A DNA stretch of 37,678 nt from an uncultured Dialister sp. (GCF_900541605.1 NZ_UQKJ01000003.1:1-37678), one strand, 5' to 3'; numbered from the stretch's first letter, positions 23,382 to 31,917 are shown. Program-made: numbers and translations. Notes: generated by a model not told the origin, from the letters alone.

Positions 23382-23675
23382 TTATTTGCCTGCATTCTTC
23401 AGGGCAATTCTCCAGTCGCGGCCCTGCTGATGAACGTCGTTCACATCAGCCTTCTGGACTGCGTCTTTGTTGGATTCAACTTCTGCCTTTTCAGCAGCGG
23501 TCAGATGGATACTCTGGTCCTGGTCCGGAGCGCCTTTCTTTTCAGCGTTGTAGAGGGCAATACGCCAATCTCTTCCGGGATCTCCTGCTGCGGTGGGTTC
23601 AGCAGCCTGTACACCAATTGCTACGCAGGACAGTGCGATAGCTGCGCCAGCCAGTGCCATGGTCAATTTTTTCAT
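23382..23675 (-). CDS. Small secreted protein with duplicated GRDWRIAL motif
   Basis: The 97-aa preprotein has a clear signal peptide (MKK, hydrophobic core ALAGAAIALSCVAIGV, cleavage after QAA). The roughly 73-residue mature part contains the same motif twice: GRDWRIALYNAEKKG (about 34-48) and GRDWRIALKNAGK at the very end (85-97). They are separated by a charged helical linker. The Cys in the hydrophobic core is not in a standard lipobox. AAGGAGTAGATATCT precedes the ATG and a strong terminator follows. I do not recognise a family. The repeat suggests two equivalent binding faces, possibly in the periplasm or on the envelope. Confidence 0.85.
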   Translation of the reverse strand: MKKLTMALAGAAIALSCVAIGVQAAEPTAAGDPGRDWRIALYNAEKKGAPDQDQSIHLTAAEKAEVESNKDAVQKADVNDVHQQGRDWRIALKNAGK

Positions 23676-23918
23676 AGATATCTACTCCTTTCAGTATTTG
23701 CTGTATATACAGCTTCTATCCCATATCATATTACTTTGCCTTCAATTTGTTAATAGAGGTAAGTAATATTATTTATGCATAGTTCATTGTAGTAAAAGAG
23801 ATATCATTTTCCACAAGGCAGCGGCTTTCTCCCCCTATGGGTAACAGGGCATATATCCCATGGCCAGTACCGGCTGCAGGGCTCCGTAAAGGGCACAAGG
23901 AGTCTATTTCTGCCAACC

Positions 23919-23941
23919 AAAAAGGACCTCTTCAGGTCCTT
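23919..23941 (-). terminator. Terminator of the tRNA-Gly gene
   Basis: AAGGACCT, loop GAAG, AGGTCC and TTTTT on the minus strand, directly after the tRNA 3' end. Confidence 0.85.
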
Positions 23942-23949
23942 CAGAAGTC

Positions 23950-24023
23950 TGGAGCGGATGAAGGGAGTCGAACCCTCCTGTCCAGCTTGGGAAGCTGGCG
24001 TTCTACCGATGAACTACACCCGC
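23950..24023 (-). tRNA. tRNA-Gly (anticodon CCC)
   Basis: The 74-nt cloverleaf includes an encoded CCA. The acceptor GCGGGTG pairs with CATCCGC (G-U allowed), the D arm has the short AGTTCATCGGTAGAAC form, the anticodon stem CCAGC/GCTGG encloses the loop TTCCCAA (anticodon CCC), and the T arm is GGAGGGTTCGACTCCC. The encoded CCA and a terminator immediately after support a functional single-gene unit. Confidence 0.95.
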
Positions 24024-24154
24024 AAAGCGGGGTCAAAGCCCCATGCACGAATACGTACGGATAGATAATACCACATTTTTGCCGATTTCGCCACAGGGAA
24101 TTGAAGATTCCCGAAGAGTATGGTCCCAGATATACGGCAGAATGGCAGGAAGGA

Positions 24155-24590
24155 AAGAACTATTGCGGTTTATCGAGCTGTTAGAGCGGTGCTGATAGAT
24201 GGAGTCATTCGTGTGGGGGCTTCTAGCTTCTAGCCGCTAGCTTCCAGGAAGGCTCTACAGCCTACGGCACGAATGACTGACGGAAATATCGGATGAGAAG
24301 CGCCGCAGGCGGAACAGATTTCCTGGCAGCTAGAAGCTAACAGCTAGGGAAGCGCTGATTAATTCGCAGAGTCAGATTTTATAAGGATTTTTATGCACTG
24401 CTTCGTCATAACTCTCCTTAAATAGCTCGCTATTCGCGTCGAGTTATTCCTCGCATTGCATAAAAATCCAAGAATGAAATCTGACAACGATTTAATCAGT
24501 GCTTCCCTAGCAGCCCCGTGCCAGTGACTCTATCCAACAGCATGCCAAACCGCTCACTCTAACAGCTCGACAAACTGAAATATCGAATAG
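24155..24590. repeat. Nested inverted-repeat region containing a complete family C element
   Basis: The outer arms (GGTTTATCGAGCTGTTAGAG near 24168, and CTCTAACAGCTCGACAAACTG near 24558) are inverted to each other. Inside are a pair of CTAGCTTCTAG-type palindromic stretches (24222-24350) and the complete family C element 24348-24506. No gene is visible in 24064-24606. Confidence 0.75.
24348..24506. repeat. Family C MITE-like element, complete copy
   Basis: This 159-bp sequence has imperfect terminal inverted repeats of about 50 bp: left GGAAGCGCTGATTAATTCGC..GGATTTTTATGCA, right TGCATAAAAATCC..GATTTAATCAGTGCTTCC. It carries no ORF. Its right arm recurs at 1-51 and its left arm at 34203-34250; 35513-35700 is a diverged relative. 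Confidence 0.85.
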
Positions 24591-24606
24591 TCTCCGGACT
24601 GGTCTG

Positions 24607-24638
24607 TAAAAAAAGCAGACCCTTCGGCCTGCTTTTTG
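24607..24638 (-). terminator. Terminator of the ccpN-ppsR unit
   Basis: AAAAAGCAG(G), loop CCGAAGGG, (T)CTGCTTTTTTT on the minus strand, a few bases after the ppsR stop. Confidence 0.9.
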
Positions 24639-24643
24639 GTTCA

Positions 24644-25471
24644 TCAGTATTTGTCTCCGTAGAGTTCTTTGTTTCTCTGGATAATGGCCATGATGCGGCT
24701 TGCTGTCTCTTCGATGGCCTTGTTGGATACATCGATGACCAGGCAGTGAAGCTGACGCATGACTTCCTTCGCATAGGTCAGTTCGTCCTGGATGCGGGCA
24801 ATATCCGTATAGTTGGCAGATCCGGAGAATCCCAGAGCCTTCATCCGTTCAGCGCGGATGGTATTCAGCTTGTAGGGATCAATAATGAGGCCGATGATAC
24901 GGTACGGCGGCACATGGAAGATTTCTTCCGGCAGCGGTACTTCCGGCACCAGAGGCAGGTTGGCCACTTTATACTTCTTGTGGGCCATGTACATGGAAAG
25001 AGGGGTCTTCGATGTACGGGATACACCAATGAGCACTATATCGGCTTTGGCAAAGCCCGCCGGATTCTTGCCGTCATCATATTTGACGGCGAATTCGATG
25101 GCTTCCACTTTCTTGAAGTATTCTTCATCCAGCTTATGGATGATGCCTGGCTTCATCCGGGGCTTCGAGGTGGTAATGGTACCTACCATGTCCATCATGG
25201 GACCCAGAATATCCACATACCGTACATGTTTGGCTTCGGCAATCTTTTCAAAGGTCTGCCGGAGTTCAGGGCTCACCAGGGTATGGCAGACCACGGCATG
25301 GTGTTCCGCCGCTTCTTCTACCACTTTTTCCACCTGTTCCGCATGGCGGATGAAAGGAACTCTGACGACATCGATATTTTCATCGAACTGGCTGATAGTG
25401 GCCTTAGCCACGCTTTCCGCCGTATCGCCAAGGGAATCGGAAACAACATAAACTTCAGGGATTTTACTCAA
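24644..25471 (-). CDS. ppsR: PEP synthase regulatory protein (kinase/pyrophosphorylase, DUF299)
   Basis: The 275-aa member of the DUF299 family consists of bifunctional enzymes that inactivate PEP synthase or PPDK by ADP-dependent Thr phosphorylation and reactivate it by phosphate-dependent removal. Visible: the N-terminal VYVVSDSLGDTAESVAKA, the P-loop GVSRTSKT at 149-156, KYKVANLPLVPEVPLP, and the FSGSANYTD region. The presence of ppsA upstream on the same strand makes PEP synthase the probable target. The ATG at 25471 lies 15 bases after the ccpN stop, so the two are co-transcribed, as in the Bacillus yqzB-yqfL pair. Confidence 0.93.
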   Translation of the reverse strand: MSKIPEVYVVSDSLGDTAESVAKATISQFDENIDVVRVPFIRHAEQVEKVVEEAAEHHAVVCHTLVSPELRQTFEKIAEAKHVRYVDILGPMMDMVGTITTSKPRMKPGIIHKLDEEYFKKVEAIEFAVKYDDGKNPAGFAKADIVLIGVSRTSKTPLSMYMAHKKYKVANLPLVPEVPLPEEIFHVPPYRIIGLIIDPYKLNTIRAERMKALGFSGSANYTDIARIQDELTYAKEVMRQLHCLVIDVSNKAIEETASRIMAIIQRNKELYGDKY

Positions 25472-25486
25472 AAGGGTCTGCCTCCT

Positions 25487-26119
25487 TTATCTCTTCCCTC
25501 TTCCCAGTTCCAGGAAGAGGCGGGTAATATTGGTCTTGGAAATCCGGCCTTTCAGCTGGAATTTCTTTTCCCCATTCACATCTTTAAACGTACCTACCGG
25601 AAGGCAGTCGATTTCATAGTCAATCAGTTTCTGGGCAATGGACACCATGTCATCCTGGGGTTCCGCATAAATCATTTTTGACCTGGATGTCATGACCATG
25701 GAAATGGGAACCTTTGCCAGGTCTTCCCTGCCCATGGCCGCTTTCAGGAGATCCTTACGGGATACGACGCCCAGGACATCATCTACATCGCCCACGAAAA
25801 TGGTGCCGATATCTTCTGTAAAGAGAAGGACCGCTGCATCATAGGCATTGGAATCCGCATTGACAAGGACGGGCCGGGACATGCAGTCCTCCGCCGTACA
25901 GGAACGGATTTCCGCAGCCGCAGGATCCTCTCCGCCTCCCAGGTAGTAATAGCCCAGTCTTCGTCTCGCCGCAATGACTTCTCCGGAGAGAAGGACGGCC
26001 AGATCCCCGCGCAGGGCGCTTCGAGTCACGTGGAGTCGCTCTGCTATCATTTCTCCCGTAATCGGTCCGTTTTCCCGGACAATACGGGTGATTTCTTTCT
26101 GGCGGCTGGTAAGCTGCAT
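25487..26119 (-). CDS. ccpN: CcpN-type HTH/CBS repressor of gluconeogenesis
   Basis: The 210-aa protein has an N-terminal winged helix (about 1-60, with ITGEMIAERLHVTRSALRGDLAVL as the HTH, written here across its two halves) followed by a CBS pair (about 78-135 and 140-200, with VLGVVSRKDLLKAAMG). This is the CcpN/YqzB architecture; in Bacillus CcpN represses gapB and pckA in response to the ATP/ADP state. Here the neighbouring ppsA promoter is an attractive target. AAAGGAGAAAAG precedes the ATG. It is the first gene of the ccpN-ppsR pair, and 143 bases separate it from the ppsA stop. Confidence 0.9.
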   Translation of the reverse strand: MQLTSRQKEITRIVRENGPITGEMIAERLHVTRSALRGDLAVLLSGEVIAARRRLGYYYLGGGEDPAAAEIRSCTAEDCMSRPVLVNADSNAYDAAVLLFTEDIGTIFVGDVDDVLGVVSRKDLLKAAMGREDLAKVPISMVMTSRSKMIYAEPQDDMVSIAQKLIDYEIDCLPVGTFKDVNGEKKFQLKGRISKTNITRLFLELGRGKR

Positions 26120-26190
26120 CTTTTCTCCTTTCTTGCAATCAGCAGGGCATGGTACAGGAAATAAAACATGGTATCTGCCCTTATTAAGGC

Positions 26191-26215
26191 AAAACGGGAC
26201 TGCTCTCGCAGCCCC
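26191..26215 (-). terminator. Probable terminator of ppsA
   Basis: GGGGCTGC, loop GAGA, GCAGTCCC, then GTTTT on the minus strand; short but well paired, 47 bases after the ppsA stop. Confidence 0.6.
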
Positions 26216-26262
26216 GGATGCCGGAATTGTTCACGTAGCGGGAGAACAGCAGGAAGTCCCTG

Positions 26263-28662
26263 TTACCAGGTGTAGTCTTCTACTTCTTTCAGTCCCCTGC
26301 CGGTAGCTGCATCGAGCATAAGTCTCTGTTCAATGCGGGCTACGTTTCTCTTGGTGGCCTTTACCATATCCGGGTTGACGGATACATAGTCGATGCCGCT
26401 CTTTACCAGGAATTCAGTGAAGTCCGGGTATACGGACGGTGCCTGTCCGCAGATGGATACGGTCTTTCCATCTTTATGGGCGGTAGCAATCAGGTGGCGG
26501 ATGGCTCTCTTGATGGCCAGGTTTCTTTCATCGAAGAGGGAAGAAACGGTGTCGTTGTTTCTGTCGCAGCCAAGGATGAGCATGGTCAGATCGTTGGAGC
26601 CGATGGAGTAGCCATCGATGTACTGGTTGAACTGGTCAGCCAGGATAATGTTGGACGGGATTTCAGCCATGAGGAACAGTTTGAAGTCCGGACCTCTTTC
26701 CAGTCCTTCTTCCTTCATGATGGCGGTAACCTTAGCTGCTTCTGCTACGGTGCGGCAGAATGGAATCATGCAGTTCAGGTTCTTCAGGCCGAATTCTTCA
26801 CGGACTTTCTTTACTGCCTTCAGTTCGAGGCGGAATGCGGCGGTGTACTTCGGATCATAGTAACGGGAAGCGCCTCTCCAGCCGAGGAGGTCAGCCGGTT
26901 CTACCGGTTCATACTTGTCGCCGCCCTTGAGGTTTCTGTATTCGCCGCTCTTGAAATCGGAGAACCGGAGAACCACAGGCCGCGGAGCCAGTGCCCGGCA
27001 TACTTTGGAAATGCCTTCTGCCAGCATGTCGATGACCTTTTCCGGTTTGCCCTGTTCGATGAGGTACAGCGGATGTTCATGGATAAAGGTGGTCCAGATG
27101 AATTCTTCTCTCATGAGGCCGATGCCGTCGCAGGGAAGGCTTGCATATTTATCAGCCAGGTCCGGATCGCCGAGGTTCATCATGACGCCGGTGCCGGTGG
27201 GTGCGAAGTATTCAGCAGCCACAACGGTGGCACCTGCCGTACCAGCGGCAGCAGCCGGTTCATTCTTCTTAACCAGGTCTTCTACGATGCCTTCATAGAC
27301 GATACCGTTCTGAGCATCGATGGTGATGTCCTGGCCGGTCTTCAGTACTTTGGTGGCTTCCACGCTGCGGCTCTTTGTGCCGACTACGCAGGGGATGCCC
27401 AGTTCACGGGAAACGATGGATGCATGGCAGGTCATGCCGCCGGCATCAGTGACAATAGCAACGGCTTTCTTCATGGCCGGTACCCAGTCCGGAGAGGTCA
27501 TGGTGGTGACGAGGACTTCGCCATCCTGGAATTCATCGATGTCTTTTGGATCTGTAATAACGTGGCACTTGCCTGCTGCCATTCCCGGGCTTGCCGGAAG
27601 TCCTTTGACCAGTACTTTATGATCAGTTGTCATTTTCACTTCTTCATTACCTGCTTTCTTTTCTTTATTCTTCTTGGACCATACGGTTTCCGGACGGGCC
27701 TGGAGAATCCAGATGCGGTCCTGGTGGTCTACAGCCCATTCCATATCCATGTAGCAGCCATAGTGTTTTTCAATGGCCTTTGCGTAGGAGGCGAGTTTTA
27801 CGACCTGGTCATCGGTAAGCGCCTGTGCTTTGGCACGTTCTTCCGGTACCTTTCTTTCTTCTACATCGCCGCCGGGTTTACGGACAAGTTCAATGGACTT
27901 TTCATTGACAATGCGGGATTTGATGGTAAGGTCCGCTTTATTGACGATGAAGTTATCCGGGGTGACAGTACCCTGTACCACGTATTCCCCAAGGCCCCAG
28001 GAACCTTCAATCATGACGCAGGAATCATCGCCGTTGGCAATGTTCACGGTAAACATGACGCCGGCCACCTTGGAGTCAGCCATCATCTGGACAGCTGCAG
28101 AAAGGGCTACATTTTCATGGTCGAAATGTTTCTTTGCTCTGTAGTACACAGCGCGGTCGGTGAATGTGGAAGCGTAGCATTCCTTCACCTTGCGGATAAC
28201 CATGTCACGGCCGGTGACATTCAGGTAAGTATCCTGCTGGCCTGCGAAGGAAGCATCCGGCAGGTCTTCTGCGGTAGCGGAAGACCGGACAGCCACATAG
28301 GGATCCTTTTCATTGACTTTCTTAGCCAGTTCTTCATATGCATCACCGATAGCCTTGGCCAGGTCAGCCGGCATTTCAGCAGATACAATGCTTTCACGAA
28401 TCTTTGTGCAGACTTCATGAAGTTCTACGGAATCTTCAACATCCTTCAGATCCTGGAGCAGTTCATGAATCTTTTTGTTCTGTCCTGTGGTTTCCATGAA
28501 ATAGCGGTAAGCATGGGCAGTGGTTGCATAGCCATAGGGAACAGGAACCCCGGTGGAAGTGGTCAGTTCACCAAGGGAAGAAGATTTGCCCCCAACCAGA
28601 GCTACATCTTTCCGGTGCAGTTCATCAAACCATAAAACATAAGCATTCTCTCTTGCGTCCAT
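26263..28662 (-). CDS. ppsA: Phosphoenolpyruvate synthase
   Basis: The protein has 799 aa from the second of two adjacent ATGs (28662), which lies at the better distance from TAAGGAGG; the open frame extends upstream to 28779, but that part contains the promoter. It converts pyruvate + ATP to PEP + AMP + Pi. Order: ATP-grasp PPDK_N domain (about 10-340, GGKSSSLGEL and SSATAEDLPDASFAGQQDT), mobile phospho-His domain with GGMTCHASIVSRELG (His at about 413), and the PEP-binding TIM barrel (about 480-790) with YSIGSNDLTML and the active-site Cys of SICGQAPS. The linker at about 330-345 is Lys-rich. Activity is probably set by PpsR and transcription by CcpN. Confidence 0.94.
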   Translation of the reverse strand: MDARENAYVLWFDELHRKDVALVGGKSSSLGELTTSTGVPVPYGYATTAHAYRYFMETTGQNKKIHELLQDLKDVEDSVELHEVCTKIRESIVSAEMPADLAKAIGDAYEELAKKVNEKDPYVAVRSSATAEDLPDASFAGQQDTYLNVTGRDMVIRKVKECYASTFTDRAVYYRAKKHFDHENVALSAAVQMMADSKVAGVMFTVNIANGDDSCVMIEGSWGLGEYVVQGTVTPDNFIVNKADLTIKSRIVNEKSIELVRKPGGDVEERKVPEERAKAQALTDDQVVKLASYAKAIEKHYGCYMDMEWAVDHQDRIWILQARPETVWSKKNKEKKAGNEEVKMTTDHKVLVKGLPASPGMAAGKCHVITDPKDIDEFQDGEVLVTTMTSPDWVPAMKKAVAIVTDAGGMTCHASIVSRELGIPCVVGTKSRSVEATKVLKTGQDITIDAQNGIVYEGIVEDLVKKNEPAAAAGTAGATVVAAEYFAPTGTGVMMNLGDPDLADKYASLPCDGIGLMREEFIWTTFIHEHPLYLIEQGKPEKVIDMLAEGISKVCRALAPRPVVLRFSDFKSGEYRNLKGGDKYEPVEPADLLGWRGASRYYDPKYTAAFRLELKAVKKVREEFGLKNLNCMIPFCRTVAEAAKVTAIMKEEGLERGPDFKLFLMAEIPSNIILADQFNQYIDGYSIGSNDLTMLILGCDRNNDTVSSLFDERNLAIKRAIRHLIATAHKDGKTVSICGQAPSVYPDFTEFLVKSGIDYVSVNPDMVKATKRNVARIEQRLMLDAATGRGLKEVEDYTW

Positions 28663-28740
28663 CATAGCCCTCCTTAAGGTATGAAGATAAGAAATGTAAG
28701 AAGTGAAATTCTTGTACACTCTTTTCGTATCAGCAAGTTT

Positions 28741-28769
28741 ATAGTATACCTTTATAATTGGAAAGTCAA
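28741..28769 (-). promoter_or_regulatory. Promoter of ppsA
   Basis: TTGACT, 17 bases, TACTAT on the minus strand. Transcription would start near 28734, about 70 bases before the ATG. It lies inside the apparent 5' extension of the ppsA reading frame, which argues against the longer start. Confidence 0.65.
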
Positions 28770-28853
28770 GGTATTTCATGAAATAATGACACCTTAATAG
28801 GGAGCAGGGATATATTCTTATGTACTTTATTTCCTCTTTTTGTAAAATAGCGT

Positions 28854-28886
28854 AAAAAAAGAGTGAAACCCTATGGCTTCACTCTT
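28854..28886 (-). terminator. Terminator of the NSS transporter gene
   Basis: AAGAGTGAAGCC and GGTTTCACTCTT, followed by seven U on the minus strand; 19 bases after the stop. Confidence 0.9.
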
Positions 28887-28904
28887 CAGGTATACATAGA
28901 TCCC

Positions 28905-30260
28905 TCACATCAGCCCGCGAATCAGGATGACGAGGATCAGGAGGGGCAGGACGAACTGCAGGTATGGCTTGATCCAGCGGGGCATCTTCAGGCCGCTGCC
29001 TTTATTCACTTCCGCAATATAATTGTCAAATCCCCAGCCGTATTTTGTCACGCAGAACAGAAGGTACACCAGGGCGCCGCCGGGGAGAAGGATATTGCTG
29101 ACCAGGAAATCTTCGCTGTCCAGTACATCCCTGTTTCCAATGAAATGGACGCCGGAGAGTACATTGTACCCCAGGACACAGGGGATGGAAAGGATGAATA
29201 CGGCAGCCAGGTTGATGAGTACCGATTTTTTACGGCTCCAGCCGAAGTTATCCATGGCACAGGCGATGAGGTTTTCAAAGACCGCAGTCACCGTGGAGAA
29301 AGAAGCGAAGGTCATGAAGACGAAGAACAGGGTGCCCCAGAGCCGGCCGGCAGTCATGTCGGTGAAAATTTTCGGCAGGGTAATAAAGATAAGGGACGGT
29401 CCCTGGTCCGGATGCACGTTGTAGGCAAAGCAGGCAGGGAAAATAATGAGTCCGGACAGGAGAGCCACGAAGGTATCGAGGGCCGTAATGCGGACCGCTT
29501 CCCCGGTGAGGGTGAAATCATCGGCCATGTAGCTTCCGAAGATTTCAAGGGCTGCAATGCCGAGAGACAGGGTGAAGAAGGCCTGGTTCATGGCAGCAGC
29601 GGCCACGTTGCCGATGCCCGCTTCCACCGCCCGGTTCCAGTCAGGCAGGAGGTAAAATTCCAGTCCCGGCTCACCGCCTTTCAGGAAAAGGCTGTGAAGC
29701 GCCAGCACTACGATGAGGATGAGGAGGCAGGCCATCATGACCTTCGTAATCCGTTCCACCCCGTTATGGAGTCCCAGCCCGCAGACCAGGAAGCCAAGGA
29801 CCACGGTAAGAGCCATGAAAATACCCATTTCCAGCGGATTTCCCAGCATGGCGGTAAAGACGACGGGAATGGCATCCTGGGTAATGCCCTGGAACGTGCC
29901 GGTCAGGAATTTCCAGAAGTACCCCAGCATCCAGCCGGATACGGTGGTGTAGTACATCATGAGGAGGTAGCAGCCGGCGATACAGAACCAGCCATGAATG
30001 TGCCAGTGGCTGCCGGGCTTTTCCAGTGCCCTGTAGGCCTGTACCGCACTCTTGCGGCTGCCCCGGCCCACGGCCAGTTCCATGGTCATCACGGGGATGC
30101 CCATGAGGACGAGGAAGCAGAGATAAAAAAGGACAAATACGGCTCCCCCGTATTCGCCGGTAATGTAGGGGAATTTCCATACATTGCCGATGCCGATGGC
30201 ACATCCTGCACTGACGAGCAGGAACCCCAGGCGAGATTTGAAACTGTCGCGATTTTCCAT
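28905..30260 (-). CDS. Sodium-dependent neurotransmitter-type (NSS/SNF) symporter
   Basis: The 451-aa inner-membrane protein has 11-12 hydrophobic segments and the LeuT-fold signature of TM1 (GCAIGIGNVWKFPYITGEYGG, in two parts), where Na+ and substrate bind, followed by ELAVGRGSRKS in the loop after TM2. TM6 shows AFFTLSLGIAALEIFGSYM and TM8 shows FASFSTVTAVFENL. Bacterial members import amino acids with Na+; the particular amino acid is not predictable. AAAAAGGAGCTTCTTC precedes the ATG. It is a single-gene unit with its own terminator. A GC-rich hairpin lies in the leader at 30289-30320. Confidence 0.93.
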   Translation of the reverse strand: MENRDSFKSRLGFLLVSAGCAIGIGNVWKFPYITGEYGGAVFVLFYLCFLVLMGIPVMTMELAVGRGSRKSAVQAYRALEKPGSHWHIHGWFCIAGCYLLMMYYTTVSGWMLGYFWKFLTGTFQGITQDAIPVVFTAMLGNPLEMGIFMALTVVLGFLVCGLGLHNGVERITKVMMACLLILIVVLALHSLFLKGGEPGLEFYLLPDWNRAVEAGIGNVAAAAMNQAFFTLSLGIAALEIFGSYMADDFTLTGEAVRITALDTFVALLSGLIIFPACFAYNVHPDQGPSLIFITLPKIFTDMTAGRLWGTLFFVFMTFASFSTVTAVFENLIACAMDNFGWSRKKSVLINLAAVFILSIPCVLGYNVLSGVHFIGNRDVLDSEDFLVSNILLPGGALVYLLFCVTKYGWGFDNYIAEVNKGSGLKMPRWIKPYLQFVLPLLILVILIRGLM

Positions 30261-30288
30261 TGAAGAAGCTCCTTTTTAAAGCAGGCCA

Positions 30289-30320
30289 AAGCCCCGCCAA
30301 TTTCTGAAAAAGAGGGGCTT
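30289..30320 (-). promoter_or_regulatory. Hairpin in the NSS transporter leader
   Basis: AAGCCCC and GGGGCTT pair across an 18-base loop, then TTTGG. A TATAAA -10-like hexamer lies upstream at about 30347, so the hairpin would be transcribed. It could be a weak attenuator or simply a leader fold. Confidence 0.35.
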
Positions 30321-30400
30321 CTGTGCTTTATGGTAATAGTGTTTCTATTTTATACCGAATTTCACTGATTTTCCAGTCAAATATGGGATAAAAGGGGCAA

Positions 30401-30429
30401 ATAAAAGAAGTGGCCTCATACCAGCCACT
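30401..30429 (-). terminator. Terminator of the rluA-type operon
   Basis: AGTGGC and GCCACT around a 9-base loop, then TTCTTTTAT on the minus strand, 25 bases after the stop. Confidence 0.75.
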
Positions 30430-30453
30430 CCCGAATTGATAAAGAGAAAAACA

Positions 30454-31362
30454 TCACCACCGATATCCCTTGAAATACCGTTCCACGAAGGGGATGCGGT
30501 CCATGGTGACGGTCCTGCCGGACAGGTAAGACAGGGGGCCCGCCTCCTCACCGAAGGAGAAGGTGACCCGGAAAGCACAGAGAAGCTGCCGGCGCTCCCC
30601 CATTTTCCGGTTCCACTCTTTGGACCCGTACTTGTCATCCCCTAATAGCGGATGTCCCCCATGGGCCATCTGGCTCCGGATCTGGTGGGTACGGCCGGTG
30701 AGAAGGCGGCATTCCACAAGAGACAGGCCACGGCCAAAGGCCTTTGTCTCATAATCGGTAATGGCGGTCCTGGCACCTTTCACCGGGTCTTCCGTCACGT
30801 AGACCCTGTTCTTCCGGGCATCCTTGAAAATATAATTTTCCATCCGCCCCGCCGGCGGCTGGAGGCTGCCCCGCACCACACAGAGATAGGATTTCTTCAC
30901 TTTCCGTTCTTTAATCAGGCGATCCAGGATATGGCCGGTCTCTTCGTCTCTGGCAAAGAGAAGGATGCCGGACGTATTAAAGTCGATGCGGTGCACCGGA
31001 TAGGCAGCTCCCTGTCCCTTTCCTGCCAGCATACCATTCACCCGGTCAAGAAGAGTATCCTTTTCTTTTCCCGTCACGTCCAGAGACAGGAGCCCCGCCG
31101 GTTTGTTCACTGCCAGGATATGGTCATCTTCGTAAAGAACGTCCACCGGTGGCAGGGACTTCTTCTTTTCCTCCAGCACAAAGGAAATGACCCGGTCCCC
31201 TTCGGCCAGGCGGTAGGAGGGATCTTCCTTTTTCCGGTTCACTTTGATCTTATTCGTTCTCTGGGCCTTCATAAAAAAAGAACGGGGCCAGCCCTTCTTT
31301 TCCTGAAGATACCGGTCCAGCCTGAGGCCTGCTTCTTTTTTTGTTACCTGCCACTCTTCCAT
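30454..31362 (-). CDS. RluA-family pseudouridine synthase
   Basis: The 302-aa protein has an N-terminal S4-like RNA-binding segment (about 12-65, LRLDRYLQEKKGWPRSFF) and the RluA catalytic domain. The catalytic Asp127 is in the family motif HRIDFNTSG, preceded by VNKPAGLLS and followed by LLTGRTHQIRSQMAHGGHPLLGD. It isomerises uridine in rRNA or tRNA; domain order is RluC/RluD-like, but the target site is not predictable. It is the third gene of a unit with the small ORFs at 31378-31626 and 31650-31874 (15-23 base gaps), read from the promoter at 31918-31946. Confidence 0.92.
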   Translation of the reverse strand: MEEWQVTKKEAGLRLDRYLQEKKGWPRSFFMKAQRTNKIKVNRKKEDPSYRLAEGDRVISFVLEEKKKSLPPVDVLYEDDHILAVNKPAGLLSLDVTGKEKDTLLDRVNGMLAGKGQGAAYPVHRIDFNTSGILLFARDEETGHILDRLIKERKVKKSYLCVVRGSLQPPAGRMENYIFKDARKNRVYVTEDPVKGARTAITDYETKAFGRGLSLVECRLLTGRTHQIRSQMAHGGHPLLGDDKYGSKEWNRKMGERRQLLCAFRVTFSFGEEAGPLSYLSGRTVTMDRIPFVERYFKGYRW

Positions 31363-31377
31363 GGTGATTTCCTTTCC

Positions 31378-31626
31378 TCAATTCAAGAGCATCGGAGGCA
31401 GCGGGTCTTTCTCTTCCGCCTCTGCCCGCCGCCGCTGGTCCTCTTCCACCATGGCCCGGATGGTACGGAATACTTCCTCTTCATGTTCTCCGGCCACATC
31501 AAAGGCGCCGCACATGGCCTGGGACAGGGATGTCATGATGAAATGATACTGTTCTTCGTTAATTCGTATATCCACCTGCCCATCACCCAGGGTCTCCACG
31601 TTAATCAATGCTTCTTTCCGCTCCAT
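31378..31626 (-). CDS. Small hypothetical protein (82 aa)
   Basis: From the ATG at 31626, which has AAAGGA six bases upstream; the open frame begins seven codons earlier at a GTG with a poorer site. The protein has a beta-like start (KEALINVETLGDGQVDIRIN) and a helical charged end (EEDQRRRAEAEEKD). It lies between another small gene and the pseudouridine synthase gene on the same strand, with short gaps, so it is probably co-expressed. No family is recognised. Confidence 0.65.
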   Translation of the reverse strand: MERKEALINVETLGDGQVDIRINEEQYHFIMTSLSQAMCGAFDVAGEHEEEVFRTIRAMVEEDQRRRAEAEEKDPLPPMLLN

Positions 31627-31649
31627 AGGATTTCCTTTCTTCTTCACCT

Positions 31650-31874
31650 TCAGTGGCAGATGGTTCCTTTTTCCTCTTCTCCATATTCCCGGCCAAGGAC
31701 CGTCAGGAACGCCTCTGCATCCTTCACATGGTGGGCCGGAATGCCCGTTATATAGCAGGCCGCCGCCAGAAGAATATACTTTGTCTCTTCTTCCGTTCCA
31801 TCGGAATGGATGGTGAATCCTTCCTCCCCTCCCTGCAGGAAAATGGAGACCTTCTTTTTTCCTAACTTATCCAT
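31650..31874 (-). CDS. Small hypothetical protein (74 aa)
   Basis: The start is taken at the ATG 31874, preceded by GGGAGGAAAGCC; the open frame extends 52 codons upstream but crosses the promoter. The protein reads MDKLGKKKVSIFLQGGEEGF, then ILLAAACYITGI, HHVKDAEAFLTVL: a soluble alpha/beta-like small protein. It is the first gene of a three-gene unit ending with the RluA-type synthase. No family is recognised. Confidence 0.65.
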   Translation of the reverse strand: MDKLGKKKVSIFLQGGEEGFTIHSDGTEEETKYILLAAACYITGIPAHHVKDAEAFLTVLGREYGEEEKGTICH

Positions 31875-31917
31875 GGCTTTCCTCCCTGTATGACTGATGT
31901 TCTGTTTCTCACTTCTT

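Noticed and set aside
24348..24506. Family C element considered as an insertion sequence remnant with transposase
   Set aside because: It has no coding capacity and no transposase fragment; it is a MITE-like inverted repeat only.
26476..28635. 719-codon plus-strand open frame
   Set aside because: It is antisense to ppsA. It arises from the codon bias of the real gene and shows no family motif or ribosome site.
26263..28779. Start of ppsA at 28779
   Set aside because: The extra N-terminal residues overlap a good promoter and are unlike any PEP synthase; AAGGAGG lies before the ATGs at 28665/28662.
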